A stretch of 34,204 bases of DNA from the NCBI GenBank assembly GCA_964058805.1, contig CAXKVV010001172.1, positions 1-34,204 of the forward strand, written 5' to 3'. This document shows, piece by piece, positions 11,054 to 23,493 of this stretch; within the stretch, counting starts at the first letter, position 1; the number at the start of each line of letters is the position of its first letter. A program made the position numbers and the translations under genes. Source of the DNA: Schoenoplectus triqueter (Eukaryota; Streptophyta; Magnoliopsida; Poales; Cyperaceae). Below the pieces are notes generated by a model, which saw only the letters and a list, made by a program, of their open reading frames with translations, did no database searches and had not been told where the DNA came from.

Positions 11054-14000
11054 ATGGCGTATAATAAAGTTACAAGGTTGGATTATAGGAGGACCCAATC
11101 AAACAGCAAGTCCTCATTATGCTCTAAAACTATACTGGTGGTATTCACTGGCCTATGTTTGGCTGGTGCATGGGTTATGACATCATCACGGAAATTCCCG
11201 GTAATCATTTCTTCATCGGAGAATAGTTCTGATGAAGTTTCGAGCCAATTTGGTGATATTTCAACCAACCCTTTAACCGAAGATTTGGACCAAGGGGGAG
11301 ATTTCAATAAAGAGCCAAAGGTCATCTTTGATGATTCAAATTCTGACAGTACAGATTCAGAAGATAGCACATCAGAGATGACAGTGCAAAAGCCTCAGGA
11401 TGAAGAAGAAAAACAAAGTGAGACTGAAAAGGAAGAGAATTCAGATACTGAAACAACTAAAGTAGAACAGCCAGTGACAGAAGAAAGTGAAGAGAAGGAA
11501 CAAAATTCGAATTCAGATTCAAACTCAAATGCAGAGGTGTTTCCTGATGGGGCCCAGTCAGAAACACTAAAGGAAACAGAAACACAAAATGGAGCATTCT
11601 CTACTCAGGCGGTAGAGTCAAAAAGCGAGAAGGAAGTGCAAAGTTCTAATTTATCCCAGGGTAAGATGAAGAGTTACAAATGGAAGCTTTGTGATGTCAC
11701 AGCTGGGCCTGATTACATACCTTGCCTAGATAATGAAAAGGCAATAAAGAATCTTAAAAGTACCAAACACTATGAGCATAGAGAGAGGCATTGTCCTGAA
11801 GCAGGTCCCACATGTCTTGTATCACTTCCAGAGGGGTATAAGCGTTCCATTCAGTGGCCTCAGAGCAGGGATAAGGTATGTTGTCATATACTTCTTTTTT
11901 CTGGTAGGAACTTAGTAAAGTTTGGGTTCAGGCTTATTTTGATTCAATACTGCAGTGGGTGTGAGCTCTTATGTATATTTATCATAATAATTGTGATTTA
12001 TTTCCATATTTCAAGAAACCAACCAAGGACAAGTAATCTTAAAACTGATACTACCTACTTTCAGTTAAAATCTTTATGACCAATTGAGAGTGACATTGTA
12101 CTAAAATAGCTAATCAGTAAGTAGGCCTGCTTGGAAATGATGAGCTGTATTTGCACTTAGATTGTTCACAATATGACCTTTCTGGTTTTGCTACCTGTCA
12201 TGATGATAACCTGACCAAATTATCCTATTCTATTTGATGAACTTAAGGTTTTTGTAATTGCAAATGCAATGTGGTGCAGATATGGTATAACAACGTTCCT
12301 CATACCAAGCTAGCAGTGGTAAAGGGGCACCAGAATTGGGTCAAGGTGTCTGGTGATTTCCTTACCTTTCCTGGTGGTGGCACCCAGTTCAAGCACGGCG
12401 CATTACACTACATTGATTTCATCCAGCAAGTACTGTATATTTTATTTTAAATTTTCTTTGAATTAAATATTTCATTTGCAACTGCTAAACAATATAATTT
12501 AAGAATTAATCTTACAAATCAAGAGTTATTAATAGGGCAGGTAGGTATGGCCCTTTGTGAATATACCATATTTAGTTGCACAAACAAACACACGAGGAAG
12601 ATGAGCAAAATAGTGGCCTTTACTGCTCAGTACTGACAAATATGTCTTGGAATTTTGTGGGTCATGTTATTAACTGAACTTTGGCATTTGTACCTGCTGT
12701 ACGCCGAATGCTCATTTTTCATGATTTCATGAGACACTGAATTTTGTTGCTTAACCAACCTAAGTCTTAGAATGAAACATCATTGCTACATTATTTCTAT
12801 ATCTTTTGACCCTGAAAATTTTTATACTTGTACTAACATAATAATTCTGGTGTTAGTCCTTTCCTAACATAGCTTGGGGGAAGAGAAGCCGAGTAGTGCT
12901 AGATGTGGGTTGTGGGGTTGCCAGCTTTGGTGGCTACTTATTTGACAGAGATGTTGTGACAATGTCCTTTGCACCTAAAGATGAGCACGAGGCACAGGTG
13001 CAGTTTGCATTGGAGAGAGGTATCCCTGCCATCTCAGCTGTTATGGGCACCAAAAGACTCCCTTTCCCTGGGCGGGTTTTTGATGTGATTCATTGTGCCA
13101 GGTGTCGGGTCCCATGGCATATTGAAGGTTTAATTCTCCTCTTTTGCCTTCCCACCTAACAGCATACAAACACTTATGAAAATACCCAAACATACTCACA
13201 AAATCAGGTTCTCATAATCAGCCTTTTTCAATCTCAAGCATACCCCACACAAACACTCATTCTGTTGACTTCTCTTTTTTCTCTTCTTTTCTTATTTCTG
13301 GGGGATGTGGTTGGCAGGGTGCTCTTTTAATAATTATTTGATGTTTAAGAGCAACAGGTAAATTGGGAACTTACTCTCCATCAGTTCCAAATTACACCAG
13401 CTAGGTCCATAATATCATTAGTTGGTTGATAATCCGTCTTCATTGTAAAACTCCAATTGCATCATACACTGAGAGAAAATTAAAAACTTAAGTCCTGGAT
13501 CTTGCATCAAAATTTGCTCGATATCCAAGAACATCTTTGTAACCTGTGGAATTTTCTGTGATATTTATTGCTATTGCAGAGTTCAATTTAACATTTTAAA
13601 TTTTAGTTGGTTTAAGTCTTTTGAGTGTGCAACCAGAAAACTTTTCAAGTGCATGCTCAATATTGTGCCACCTCAAGTGCATGATCAATATTTGTAAACT
13701 GTGAAAATTTTCAGGTGGCATGCTTTTGTTGGAATTGAACCGGCTTTTGCGGCCTGGGGGTTACTTTGTCTGGTCTGCTACTCCTGTTTATCAGAAGCTT
13801 CCAGAAGATGTTGAGATATGGAATGGTACCAACGCTAAATCTTTGAAAATATCACAACAGTACCTCTATATTTATCAAAAATTAAGAATGCTGGGTGCCG
13901 AATTTTGGTCCAAGACAAACCGATGGAAACAACAACAACAACAAAGCCTTTGATCCCAAATAAATTGGGTAGGCTAGAAATGTAATCCAATCTAAAATCA

Positions 14001-17000
14001 TAGAGATCAGAGATCTCAAATATAAAAAAATCAATGATAGTAATAGTGATACTGATAGACTGATAGTAATGATGATGAGAATATTGACAATGATAATAGT
14101 GATGGAAAAAAAAAGAAAAGAAGAACTTATGTGCCTCAAAAGTTTATGAAGAGCATCATAAAGACCCTATTTTATGTTTATTCTATGAAATGAAGTGATC
14201 TGAAATTGAAATCTGACTGAAATGGTGGTAACAGTCTGACAGTCAAATTAACCTGAGATTTCCTTTGTCCTAAAGCTGAAAATTACCTGAAACAAATGGG
14301 CTGATAACAGAGCTCGAAAGCCGATTGACCTGAAATGTCAAGTAGCAATACACAAAGCTTGATCCATATATTGACTTGCCGCGTATCAGTGGTTTCAGTA
14401 TCATATGATTCACGATACAAATCGTACAGTATGAGTCTAACGACCGGTGATGCGAACCGTGACTTTGTATCAGATGATCAATGAATCGTCGGAATTGCTG
14501 CGATGCGGAGGTGCGATACACGTATCGTATCGAACGATTCGATGATAGCCAATGAAAAATCGCGTTCCGCTTAAAATAATCCCTGTAGCCAGAGCTTAGC
14601 GGAGAACCAACTCGTCGAGAAGAAGCCAATCTCATTGCCGTTTGGACAGATCGATCAAAAGAGGCGACAAAAAAAGGAAGGCGAATCTGAAGAGTAGGAC
14701 CACTGTCAGAGGTTCTCTTTAATTATATAAGGGAGATGCCTTTTTGAGTTGGGCTGGCCCAGAGCATAGCATAATTTTCACTCTTGTTTCTTTTTTTTAA
14801 CCATTTTATTTTTATTATGTTTTCAGCTTTAGCTAACTAGTATTAGTACTAATTATACATATAGAATATTTAAAATATTTTTTATTATACTTGTTTAATT
14901 TTTAAACAAAATAAATGACACATTAAAATATTGAGTAAAACTAAATATTTTTACCAATATAATAGTTAACAAAAAAAATATCTATATTGAAATTAATTAT
15001 ATGCATTATATATATGTATAGTTACATTCCCAAGATCATATTTCATTTTTAAAATAATATATACCTTTTTTGTACGATTGATTAAAAAGGGACTTTTTGT
15101 TAGGAAGTATTGTAAGTTATTAATTAATAAATTGTGCTATTTGGATTATCTATGAGCTATGATAAAAGCTGTACATATTGTGCATAGCTTATGTAGTGCA
15201 TATTGTGCTAGTAAACCGCATAAACACAATAGAATGTTGTATTATGATGAGTTTTAAATTAATATTTTTTCACTACTTGTTACAATTAGTTATTCTAACT
15301 CATTTTAAGATTAGTTTAGTGTATTTTAACGATGCAATACGATATGATACAAAATTTAACGATTCACGAGACAAAAAATGATTCAACAACTATACCGCAT
15401 ATGCAACTCGATCTGTCTGGTTTCCACCTATTTTCTAATGATAAAATTGTTAATTCCCACCGAAAGTTGCTAACTCACTTTTTGTGCTCATACAAACTTG
15501 TGTCCTTGAGCAGTGAATGTAAGGGGAAATATATCATTATCTTGGGAAAAATACCTTTTGAAGAACATGACTTAAGGCTTTGTCATTATTTTTTAGAAAG
15601 CATCAATTTTAGTTGCTGTTTCAGGAGGTTTATGATGTTGCTTGCAATTTTTTGATTGTTATTTAGCACATTGCAGTACTTTTAATTCTTTACTGCTTTA
15701 TTAATCACCTTATATTTGAATGAGTAGCTATGTCGGCTCTTACGAAATCGTTGTGCTGGAAGATGGTGAACAAAACAAAAGATAAGATAAATGAGGTTGG
15801 AATGGCAGTTTACCAGAAGCCCATGGATAACAAATGTTATGAAAAAAGATCTGAAAATAAACCACTTCTGTGCCCAGAAACTGACAGCTCGGATGCAGCC
15901 TGGTAATGCCTTCTTTAAAAACACGTCTAACTGTTTAGTCTGACTTACTTTTTTCTTTAATTATAGGTTACAAAAACCTTGTATCAGTTTATTTTGGAAA
16001 AAAACCTTTTTTAGTCCTTTTATTGTTTCATTTTTTTCTAATGTACTATTTACAAATTTACAAAGCTTAGGAATATAAAATTTCTTTAAGCATAGAAAAT
16101 GTTTAAACAAATAACAAGTAAAGATCTTTCTCCCCCTTCTGAAATCCAATCCTTTATTTTGATCTTGCAGGAATATATCATTGCAGGCATGCATGCACAA
16201 GTTACCAGTGGAGCCAAATATGCGCGGGTCCAAATGGCCATACCAGTGGCCTTTAAGATTGGAGAAGGCACCATACTGGTTAGAATCTCAATTAGGTGTC
16301 TATGGAAAGCCAGCAAAAAAGGACTTTGAGGCGGATTATGAGCTCTGGAAACGGGTTGTTAAAAAGTCGTACCTAAATGGCATGGGCATCGACTGGTCAA
16401 GGGTCAGAAATGTCATGGATATGAGATCTTTTTATGGCGGGTATGTTTTGAAAAATATATCTTTCTTCCTTTGAACTTCCATTTTTGTTTGTCTGAATTC
16501 TTGCTATAATTATGCCCCCCACCAACCAAGCTCAATTGACCTTATGAAGTCTTAAGTAACCTTGACATGCAAAATAAAGTATTCATTGACCATTAATTAG
16601 AGAAAGCCTTGATTGATTTTTAATTCTGCAATTGAGCCAAAAGTATGTCCCGAACTTCGAACGATTAATGAATACCGTGTTTCCTTTGTGCAGATATTAC
16701 TTGGATTATATTAATTGAAAAATAAATTGATTTGACATTTTGTATTTGCTTTATTACAGAAGTAACAGAATCACACTTTTAACAGTTTGTTTTTTCTCAA
16801 TAATTAATAGATTTGCTGCTGCTTTAAAGGAAATGAATGTGTGGGTTATGAATGTTGTACCAATTGACTCACCAGATACACTTCCGATTATATATGAGAG
16901 GGGTCTCTTTGGAATTTACCATGACTGGTGCGAATCTTTCAGCACTTATCCCAGATCATATGACCTTCTTCATGCTGATCATCTCTTCTCCAAGTTAAAC

Positions 17001-17526
17001 AAGAGGTAGCTTTTTTTACTCTTTTTTTTTAATATTCCATCAGTACTGCCAAGAGTAGTGTTGGATTGTGGTGAAACTAAATTCAGTATCAGTCTTTGTA
17101 AATTCTATTATACATTCAAGATGAGTTTTAAAAAAAAGGGAAATTATCATACTATTACCACCACACGTATATTTCTGCACTATCTCAGTGAAGGCTGCTA
17201 AAAACAAATGCAGACCATGTCCTGCTATGCAATACGTTAGCATATACTCCTTGTACCTGTACCAGTCTCAATCTCTTAGTAACAAAATGTTACTCATATT
17301 ATTTGTCAGGTGCAACTTGTTAAGTGTAATAGCTGAGGTGGACCGGATATTGAGGCCTGAAGGAAACTTAATTGTGAGAGACAAAGAAGATGTGGTAAAT
17401 GAAATTGAAGAGATGGCAAAGTCATTACATTGGGAGATTAGGATGATCTATTCAAAGGACAAAGAGGGTCTCCTTTGTGTGCAAAAGACAATGTGGCGTC
17501 CCAAATCCAGAGAGGGAAGTGATTAG
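11054..17526 (+). CDS. PMT26: Probable methyltransferase PMT26 (Golgi, putative pectin methyltransferase)
   Basis: Exons 11054-11875, 12280-12429, 12857-13127, 13715-13825, 15728-15902, 16171-16440, 16811-17005 and 17310-17526 join in frame to 736 residues. Residues 1-25 are a basic cytosolic tail and 26-44 a single membrane anchor (type II, Golgi-like). About 48-205 form an acidic Glu/Ser/Asp/Thr-rich stem. From Trp210 the conserved putative SAM-dependent methyltransferase domain begins ([37 protein letters not shown]). The SAM motif is [12 protein letters not shown], with DVGCG at 340-344. Later family blocks ([60 protein letters not shown]) are all present, so it looks functional. Members related to QUA2/QUA3 act on homogalacturonan methylation; that role is inferred here. 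The acidic stem and the TQNG-x-FSTQA segment place it nearest Arabidopsis PMT26. No break was found. Confidence 0.93.
13826..15727 (+). other. Large PMT26 intron (1902 bp) with repeat debris
   Basis: This intron separates codons for EIWN and AMSALTK, with a split GCT codon. It holds a SINE-tail-like repeat (13926-13998). Next is a region at about 14380-14560 rich in TATCGTATCG/GATACGATAC-type motifs, echoed at 15333-15372. The rest is AT-rich. Other introns of the gene are much shorter (mostly under 600 bp), so this one probably grew by insertions. Confidence 0.8.
13926..13998 (-). repeat. Au-SINE-like 3' tail fragment
   Basis: An (AAC)n run is followed by AAAGCCTTTGATCCCAAATA and AATTGGGTAGGCTA. 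On the minus strand this reads as a CCCAATTTATTTGGG hairpin, then AAAGGCTTTG and (TTG)n. That layout matches the 3' end I associate with Au-type plant SINEs. No tRNA-like head is seen, so only the tail remains. Confidence 0.5.
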
Positions 17527-18669
17527 TATACTATTTAATTAGTGGTTATTTGAGACAGATTAGGCATTTTTTATAGTAATTTATTGTAGTGTGTGCTAAT
17601 TATCCAATGTGTTTAAATCTGAAATGGAAAGGCAAAGGTCACCTGGTTAAGATTTGCTTTCTTGTGTGATAATATATATATTTTTAATTTTGGCATTTCA
17701 TTCTTTTTTCTTATGAATATTCTGTAAGGCGTAAGCTATCATTTTAATGTTGTCAATATTACGATGCAATATTTCTTATTGTGGCATATTCTTTATTAAT
17801 TATGTTCTCTGATGATTGTTGTCAGCATTTCTTTTTCTATACTGTGGTATTGGGCAGGTCCAACAGACAATGTAAAAGTAAAAGTGTGCTAGTCGGTACT
17901 GGTATATTGTCAGAAAAATATTAAAAAAAATGTTTTGTCGCAAACCATTTTTAAAAAATATTTGTTATTTGTTACTACAAAGAAAATCAGTGCTTCAGGC
18001 GGTTTGTAAATGTCTAGATCAATGGTTCTAAATAACCATATAAAATAAAATTTTGATGATTCCAATAAGCAACCCGGATTGACTGTTTCAATTTTTGAAA
18101 TAAAGATTTCAACACGAAACTTCAGAACTTTTCTATTTTGTATAGCATCTTATCATAATTCTCGCTCTAAGTATGCTTACCGTCGTTAACAAGCACGCTA
18201 TTATGATAATAAAATGCATAAAAATGAACCACACAAACGTGGTCAGGCTATACCTTAAAAATATATGTATTCTACTCTGTTTCTCATTGACATCAGGTAC
18301 AAAATATTAGGTCTTGGGAAGCATTTCTCAATTAGGAAAGAACGTTAGTCCATGTTGCATCAAGCACAAATTAAGTTCACACAAAGAACTTTCCTGACGC
18401 GCACACACTACGTACAGAATAAACATTAGAGGAAATAATGAATATGGTTTTATATATACGCTTCGGTGGTTACATTTTGGTATCTACCCTCCATAATAAT
18501 ACGGCAAAATTGAGTGCAGATACATACGCCTCATGTATTTCTTACACAAATAGTGTAATATACTAACAGATACAACCATTAGACGGAGAACAGCCAGTAA
18601 AACAAAAATGGGCATACTGATATTCAGTTCTTTTATTATTTCAGAGGCCTTCAAAATTGCTGAATCAGA
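17527..18669. other. Spacer between convergent PMT26 and GA20ox 3' ends
   Basis: Both 3' untranslated regions must lie here, PMT26 from the left and the oxidase from the right. No transposon, RNA gene or clear poly(A) signal could be identified with confidence. Confidence 0.5.
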
Positions 18670-21600
18670 TTATAAAGAAAACATGGGCTTAATTGTATTT
18701 GGGCTTGGATGAGAAGTCAGACCGCGCCATTCCATGAAAGAATGTAAAGTCTTGGAATCAGCCCTATAATGGTGTTGTGTGAAGTTCCTCAGCTCTTCCC
18801 AAGTGAAGTCTGGGTACAATCTGGGGCCTCCGAAAATGCCGGCCGGAGGCCTCAACACCTTGTCTTCCTTTGGACAGAGGAAGAAAGCAAGTGATCGTCG
18901 CTCCTGATGCCGATTCACCACCGCGCGGTGCAAACAACTCTTGTATCTCCCGTTTGACAGTGCCTGAGTTTGTCACACAAAACAAATGATCCATGAATGA
19001 TGAAAATGTTTGACATTGTTATAACTCATATACTGGACATTTCCATGGGAAAACGTAATGGAGATGAGTTGGAACATAGTACGATCTAAGTAAGAACCAA
19101 GTCGGCAACTCCTAACACGACACAACATGTTACCATGCATCTGGGTCCCACATTCATGATTTGCATGCATCCCCGTCCTCTTAGTCATCTAAACTGTACA
19201 ACGGCCACAACCTGGTGGCTCTGATGTGCTGGTAAGAGTGACAAATAAAGTTGTACCAATGGAAAAAGATTCTGAACAGAGCGACAAAACTTTTTTGTAC
19301 AGGCGAGGCTCGTTTTGTACTCTTATTGGTTACAATTTAATTAGAACTATAACAATTTTCTTTAACCTTTTCCTTCTGTAATAAGTTAAAACCACAACGC
19401 TTTGCTACGAGCCTACAGCTGATGCAAAACGAGTAGGTTATGGTTTGTGTGTTGTGTGTGTGTGGGTGGGGGGGGGGGGGTTAATAAGTTAATAGAATCA
19501 GAACAAATTAATGCAACGGTATAATAAAAAAATATATGATATGGACACTAATGCAGTGCCCCTTGCTATGAATTTTTGCTATAGAAACAGTGGCAATTAA
19601 TGTCAAAGTTGACAGCCGTCAACCTTTCAAAAAAAAGAAAGAAAAGAAACAGTGGGCATGTGGCAATGAATATTTGCATCACATTGATTTTTTCTTATAC
19701 TGAGATAGAATACAAAAAAACCACTTGTAACAATTAAAAATGAAGCTTAAGAAGCTGGTTATGAATTGAAGGACCATTTAGTTATGCAATGATGATGAAG
19801 TCTGATCAACTACCTAAAAATAAAATAAATATAAAACCCGCACAAAAATGTTTTACATACCATAAATGTATCGCCTATGTTGATGACCAATGCACCTTGA
19901 ACTGGCCTGAGCGGTCGCCACCTGCCGCCGGTGAACACCTCAAGTCCACCGACCTGATCCTGCTGAAGAATTGTCAGAGCAGTGGGATCGCTGTGCGGCC
20001 CAGTGCCGACAGTCAGCTCCGGCTGTTGGCAAGGCGGGTAGTAGTTGCACCTCATGATTGAGTTCGCGTCCTTGAAGAAATCTCTGTAATATTCCCTTTT
20101 CACCCCCAGGCTGATGGCAAGCAACTCCATTACTGTAAGAGATAGCTCTATCATCGCCTGACAGTATTTTTGGTACACCATTCTGCAAGAAATAGTATAC
20201 AAGTAGTTGACCATACTGTTCGTCTCGGAAAAAGAAGTAAAAAAAAAATTATTAATTTTTTTTTGTCAAACAAAGAAAAATGATGCCTTTTTTTGTCATA
20301 CAATTAATTATTATTTCAACATTAATATTGCGCTACCAGAAGGCTATTAATTAGTTGGTAGCCAATAATCCTTTATGAACCAGTTTAAGCATTAGTTGAA
20401 GATGCGCATTTATCATGTGTGTCAGATGGCAAATTTAATATCATAGTTTTTTTTTTTTAAATATATGAACTGAATGTACTATTAAGAAAGGGGAAGAAAC
20501 ATAAAAAAAATTGCTGTCTCAAGCAGACCACATTTTCCTTGTCTGTTTATTTTCTTTTCTTATAATTGCAAAATTTGCAAATTTGGGATAATACTTGCTC
20601 TATAATATGTGGCCCCATACATGCATGATACATATATGTACAGGACCATATATACGGAATTAACGGAACGGTGCCTGTCCCAAAAGAGGCAAAATGAGAC
20701 CCCACGATCTTAACCATAAGTTAACTACATGCATGTAACGACATGTGGGGACTGAATCAATCAGAGACCACTTAGGATTCTCAACCAGTTGTAACTAATG
20801 ATTGGCATTTACAACGAAACCAATGGCTGTGCCGCAATATAAGGGCCATTCCACTAATCTGCAAGGACCAGTTCATTAATTTGATATAAAAAATGTTTAA
20901 TTTGTCATATTATTTAAAACCACATTTTGTGAAAAATAATATAATAGTACTTTGTAAATTCAGTAGTAAAGTCAACTAATTCCACTGGACTTACATAATT
21001 CAGTTCTTGTATGAGATTTTTTTTTATTTGTACTATATATTAGATAAAGAGCGCATGCTATCATATGCTAAACTCGACGCCCTTTCATTTTATAGACTTT
21101 GTTTAGTTAACCCTCATATTATTTTCTCAATAATAAAATATAATATTTTTAGATAAAAATGGTATACATATATTAAATTTGACCCCTTTTATTTGTTTGT
21201 AGATGACCCTCATTTTCTTTAATTTCTTAAAAAAATAAAATTTTATTAAAAGTTTTGGTTTGAATATTAAAAATTTTACCTCCGTTGCCAAATAATGGAA
21301 CAGCAATAAATTGTATTTTGCACCTTGAATAGAAAATCTACTAGAGATGTGCATGGGTGCCGGACCTGCCGGTTGCGAGGTGCTATTTAATAAGGTACCA
21401 ACATAAATGAAGTTGACCAATGTATTTAATTGTTTGAGAAACTCTCAGTCAGCTCATGCCTTTTCTAAGACTAATAGTCTAAACAATAACAGTTCTTTCT
21501 GACATTCGTTTTTAATAATTATTTTATTGAGGACAAGGCCACAGTCACTTTCTGACTTTATAAACACTTCAAATATGCACACAGTTCAGCGGGGGGCGGA

Positions 21601-22537
21601 TCCAAGGTAGGCGCCGACGTCCGGGCACCCCTCGGTTCACTGAAAAATAAAGATTGTATGGTAAAAAATAAAATTTTTTTTGACGTGAATATTTTATTTA
21701 TTTGAACCGAACACCTCCTATCGATCGTTTCTGGCTCCGCCCCTGAGTTCAGGTGGAAATAATTAATGCGCCACATGAAGATACGAACGCGCGATATATA
21801 ACCCAAATTTAATTAGTACGTTAATTTACCTACAGTTAAGGTAATAGTATATGTATTTTTTTTCTCAATAAAAATATATGTATTTAACAGATACAGGATG
21901 AGTTATTCAATATACCATGTATGCAAAGCAAAGCAATTAATTATGAATTAAGCCAAAATAGACACAAAAAGCATTTAAACTGTAGTAAAGAAAGGTAGCG
22001 GTTTGCCACGTACCCCATTTGTTCCATGTCTTCACCTAAAGTTGACTTGAAATAATCCACCAGCACCTCCTGCCTCTGTTCGTTTTGATAACCAAATGAC
22101 AGCGTCTCTTTCCACGGTAATTTTGATGCGAAGCGGTCGATGTGGGCCCCAGCATAACCCCACATGCTTCCAGGTTTCCTCTTGCAACTCAACTTACGTG
22201 CAAGAGGAAGTTGAAAGAACTGATCCATGCAGCCAAGCGCATCGCGTGTTAGCTCAATACCCACACCATGATTGGTCACTTGGAAGAAGCCATGTGTGGC
22301 ACATGCCTCAGCCACTTGTCTAGCTGCATGCCCAGTGGCTTCCATGTCATGTTGACGGACCGCACCGAGATCGATCAATGGCACATCTAGCGGTTCGAAA
22401 GTCGCACATACAACATCTTCTCGGGGCCAAATGAATTGCTCAGGTATTTTATTTTGGTTTCTGAGAGTTGAGGAGTCAAAAATGAGAGGAAGGTTGGTTG
22501 AGACAGGTGAGAAGAGAGGAGCAGGGCTTGTTTCCAT
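18670..22537 (-). CDS. GA20ox: Gibberellin 20-oxidase
   Basis: Exons 22537-22014, 20182-19861 and 18963-18670 join in frame to 379 residues, the usual family length. The enzyme is a cytosolic Fe(II)/2-oxoglutarate dioxygenase that oxidises carbon 20 of GA12/GA53 to give GA9/GA20, the precursors of active gibberellins. Diagnostic features are the DIOX_N region from about Asp51 ([21 protein letters not shown]), LPWKET at 140-145, NYYPPC from 221, and the iron ligands His238, Asp240 (GPHSDP) and His294 (SCLHRAVVN). The 2OG-binding Arg304-x-Ser306 lies in [11 protein letters not shown]. The LPWKET and NYYPPCQ-x-P motifs separate GA20ox from GA3ox and GA2ox. HSD replaces the more usual HCD, which does not touch an iron ligand. 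The start at 22537 is preceded by a pyrimidine-rich leader on the minus strand. The gene looks intact. Confidence 0.95.
18964..19860 (-). other. GA20ox intron 2 (897 bp) with GT/G-run microsatellite
   Basis: The donor ATG|GTATGT (19861/19860) and the acceptor ACTCAG|GCA (18964/18963) bracket it. A (TG)n tract runs from about 19446 and ends in 13 consecutive Gs (19468-19480). The remainder is unremarkable. Confidence 0.85.
20183..22013 (-). other. GA20ox intron 1 (1831 bp)
   Basis: The donor ATGGG|GTACGT (22014/22013) and the acceptor TTGCAG|AATGG (20183/20182) split a glycine codon. The intron contains the 156-bp MITE at 21590-21745. A sequence at 21341-21372 (AGAGATGTGCATGGGTGCCG, then GACCTGCCGG) looks like one terminus of a plant hAT element without a partner. 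Confidence 0.9.
21590..21745. mobile_element. hAT-like MITE in GA20ox intron 1 (156 bp)
   Basis: The left end CGGGGGGCGGATCCA and the right end (minus strand) CAGGGGCGGAGCCAG are inverted repeats. AGTTCAG flanks both sides (21583-21589 and 21746-21752), 7 bp of a likely 8-bp target duplication. CAGGGGCGGAGCC is a very common plant MITE terminus. It has no coding capacity. Confidence 0.8.
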
Positions 22538-23168
22538 GATTATTGAAATTATAGTTAGTTAAGATAGGAAGTTTGGCAGTTTTTCTCTGCTCTACTTTTT
22601 GGTGGGGGAGGATGAGGAGGTCGTTGCTGTAGTAATTGAAAGAGTTAAGAGGGGCAAGAGTAAGGTTGGGTTGTAGTTCTACCGTGGTATTTGTAATGGG
22701 AGATATGAAACAGTGAAAGAAAATCATGAAGTTAATTTAGGGAGAAAAAAATAACAGCGGTAATGGGGGCGTTGTTACGTTCCTTTTTTTTTTCTGCTTT
22801 TTGATAAATAATGGGTCCGTGTTGTAATATTGGGGGTTTTGCTATGTGCATATGATCACACATCCATAATTTTGATATATATAATAATGGGGCCGTGTTG
22901 TAATATGGGGAGTTTTGCTCTAAATAATTTTGATATAACTAATAACGTTTTATTTCATTTGATATCTTTTAGGTATGGAGTTTATAGAATACAATTTTTT
23001 TACCAGCATATACTTTTATTTCTCGGACGAAATCCGAAGGAAAACAAGTATATATATATTTTTTATAGCACCAGGTACTCATCGGTATATTTTCAACTAC
23101 TTTTCAGAAATCAAATAAATAGTTTTAAATAGAAAATAACAACAAATCCAAGGATATAGTCATATAGC
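22538..23168. other. GA20ox upstream region
   Basis: On the minus strand the first 200 bp are pyrimidine-rich (leader-like). No convincing TATA box was found at the expected distance. Farther up lies a tandem duplication (22806-22945). No other gene is recognised. Confidence 0.5.
22806..22945. repeat. 76-bp tandem repeat upstream of GA20ox
   Basis: CCGTGTTGTAATAT followed by GGGG and GTTTTGCT occurs at 22817 and 22893, preceded in each case by AATAATGGG. The linker motif ATAATTTTGATATA recurs at about 22867 and, as AATAATTTTGATATA, at 22923. The unit is therefore about two copies plus a partial one. It lies 270-410 bp upstream of the oxidase start codon. Confidence 0.8.
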
Positions 23169-23176
23169 GTATATAT

Positions 23177-23493
23177 TAGAGGCGGAGCTTCTTTGAAGCA
23201 AATTGGGCTCCGGCCCCCTCTCACTTGAAAAAATATGTGAGACATGAGTATTTTTTTTATCAATTATCTTTTGAATTTTGATATGGGCCCCTCTTAATTC
23301 TACTCAAACTCATTCTTTTCCTTCTCTTATTAAGCATTTCTAGTCAAATATTTCATTTTTTTTGTTTTTTTTGCTATTTTATCAAAGTTTATTTTTTTTC
23401 ATTAGCTTAATATTAGCTTTTTTTAATACAAAATGATCATATTTTAAGTGTTGATCAGCCCCCCTCTAAGCTTCCATTCAAGCTCCGCTATTG
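23177..23493. mobile_element. hAT-like MITE (317 bp) with perfect 8-bp target duplication
   Basis: GTATATAT flanks both sides (23169-23176 and 23494-23501). The left end TAGAGGCGGAGCTT and the right end (minus strand) CAATAGCGGAGCTT are inverted repeats, and the inner parts GGCCCCCTCT / AGAGGGGGGC also pair. It has no coding capacity. Confidence 0.85.

Noticed and set aside
11083..11370. 95-codon minus-strand open frame
   Set aside because: It is antisense to the acidic stem of PMT26 exon 11054-11875, whose codon bias produces such shadows.
14270..14635. 121-codon minus-strand open frame in the PMT26 intron
   Set aside because: It overlaps the GATACGATAC-type repeat patch and shows no protein features.
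16086..16329. Overlapping open frames on both strands at PMT26 exon 7
   Set aside because: They are shadows in other frames of the exon at 16171-16440, which joins its neighbours in frame.
22877..22891. TATA box for GA20ox (ATTATTATATATATC on the minus strand)
   Set aside because: It lies about 340 bp from the start codon inside a tandem-repeat and AT-rich area, with no supporting signal.
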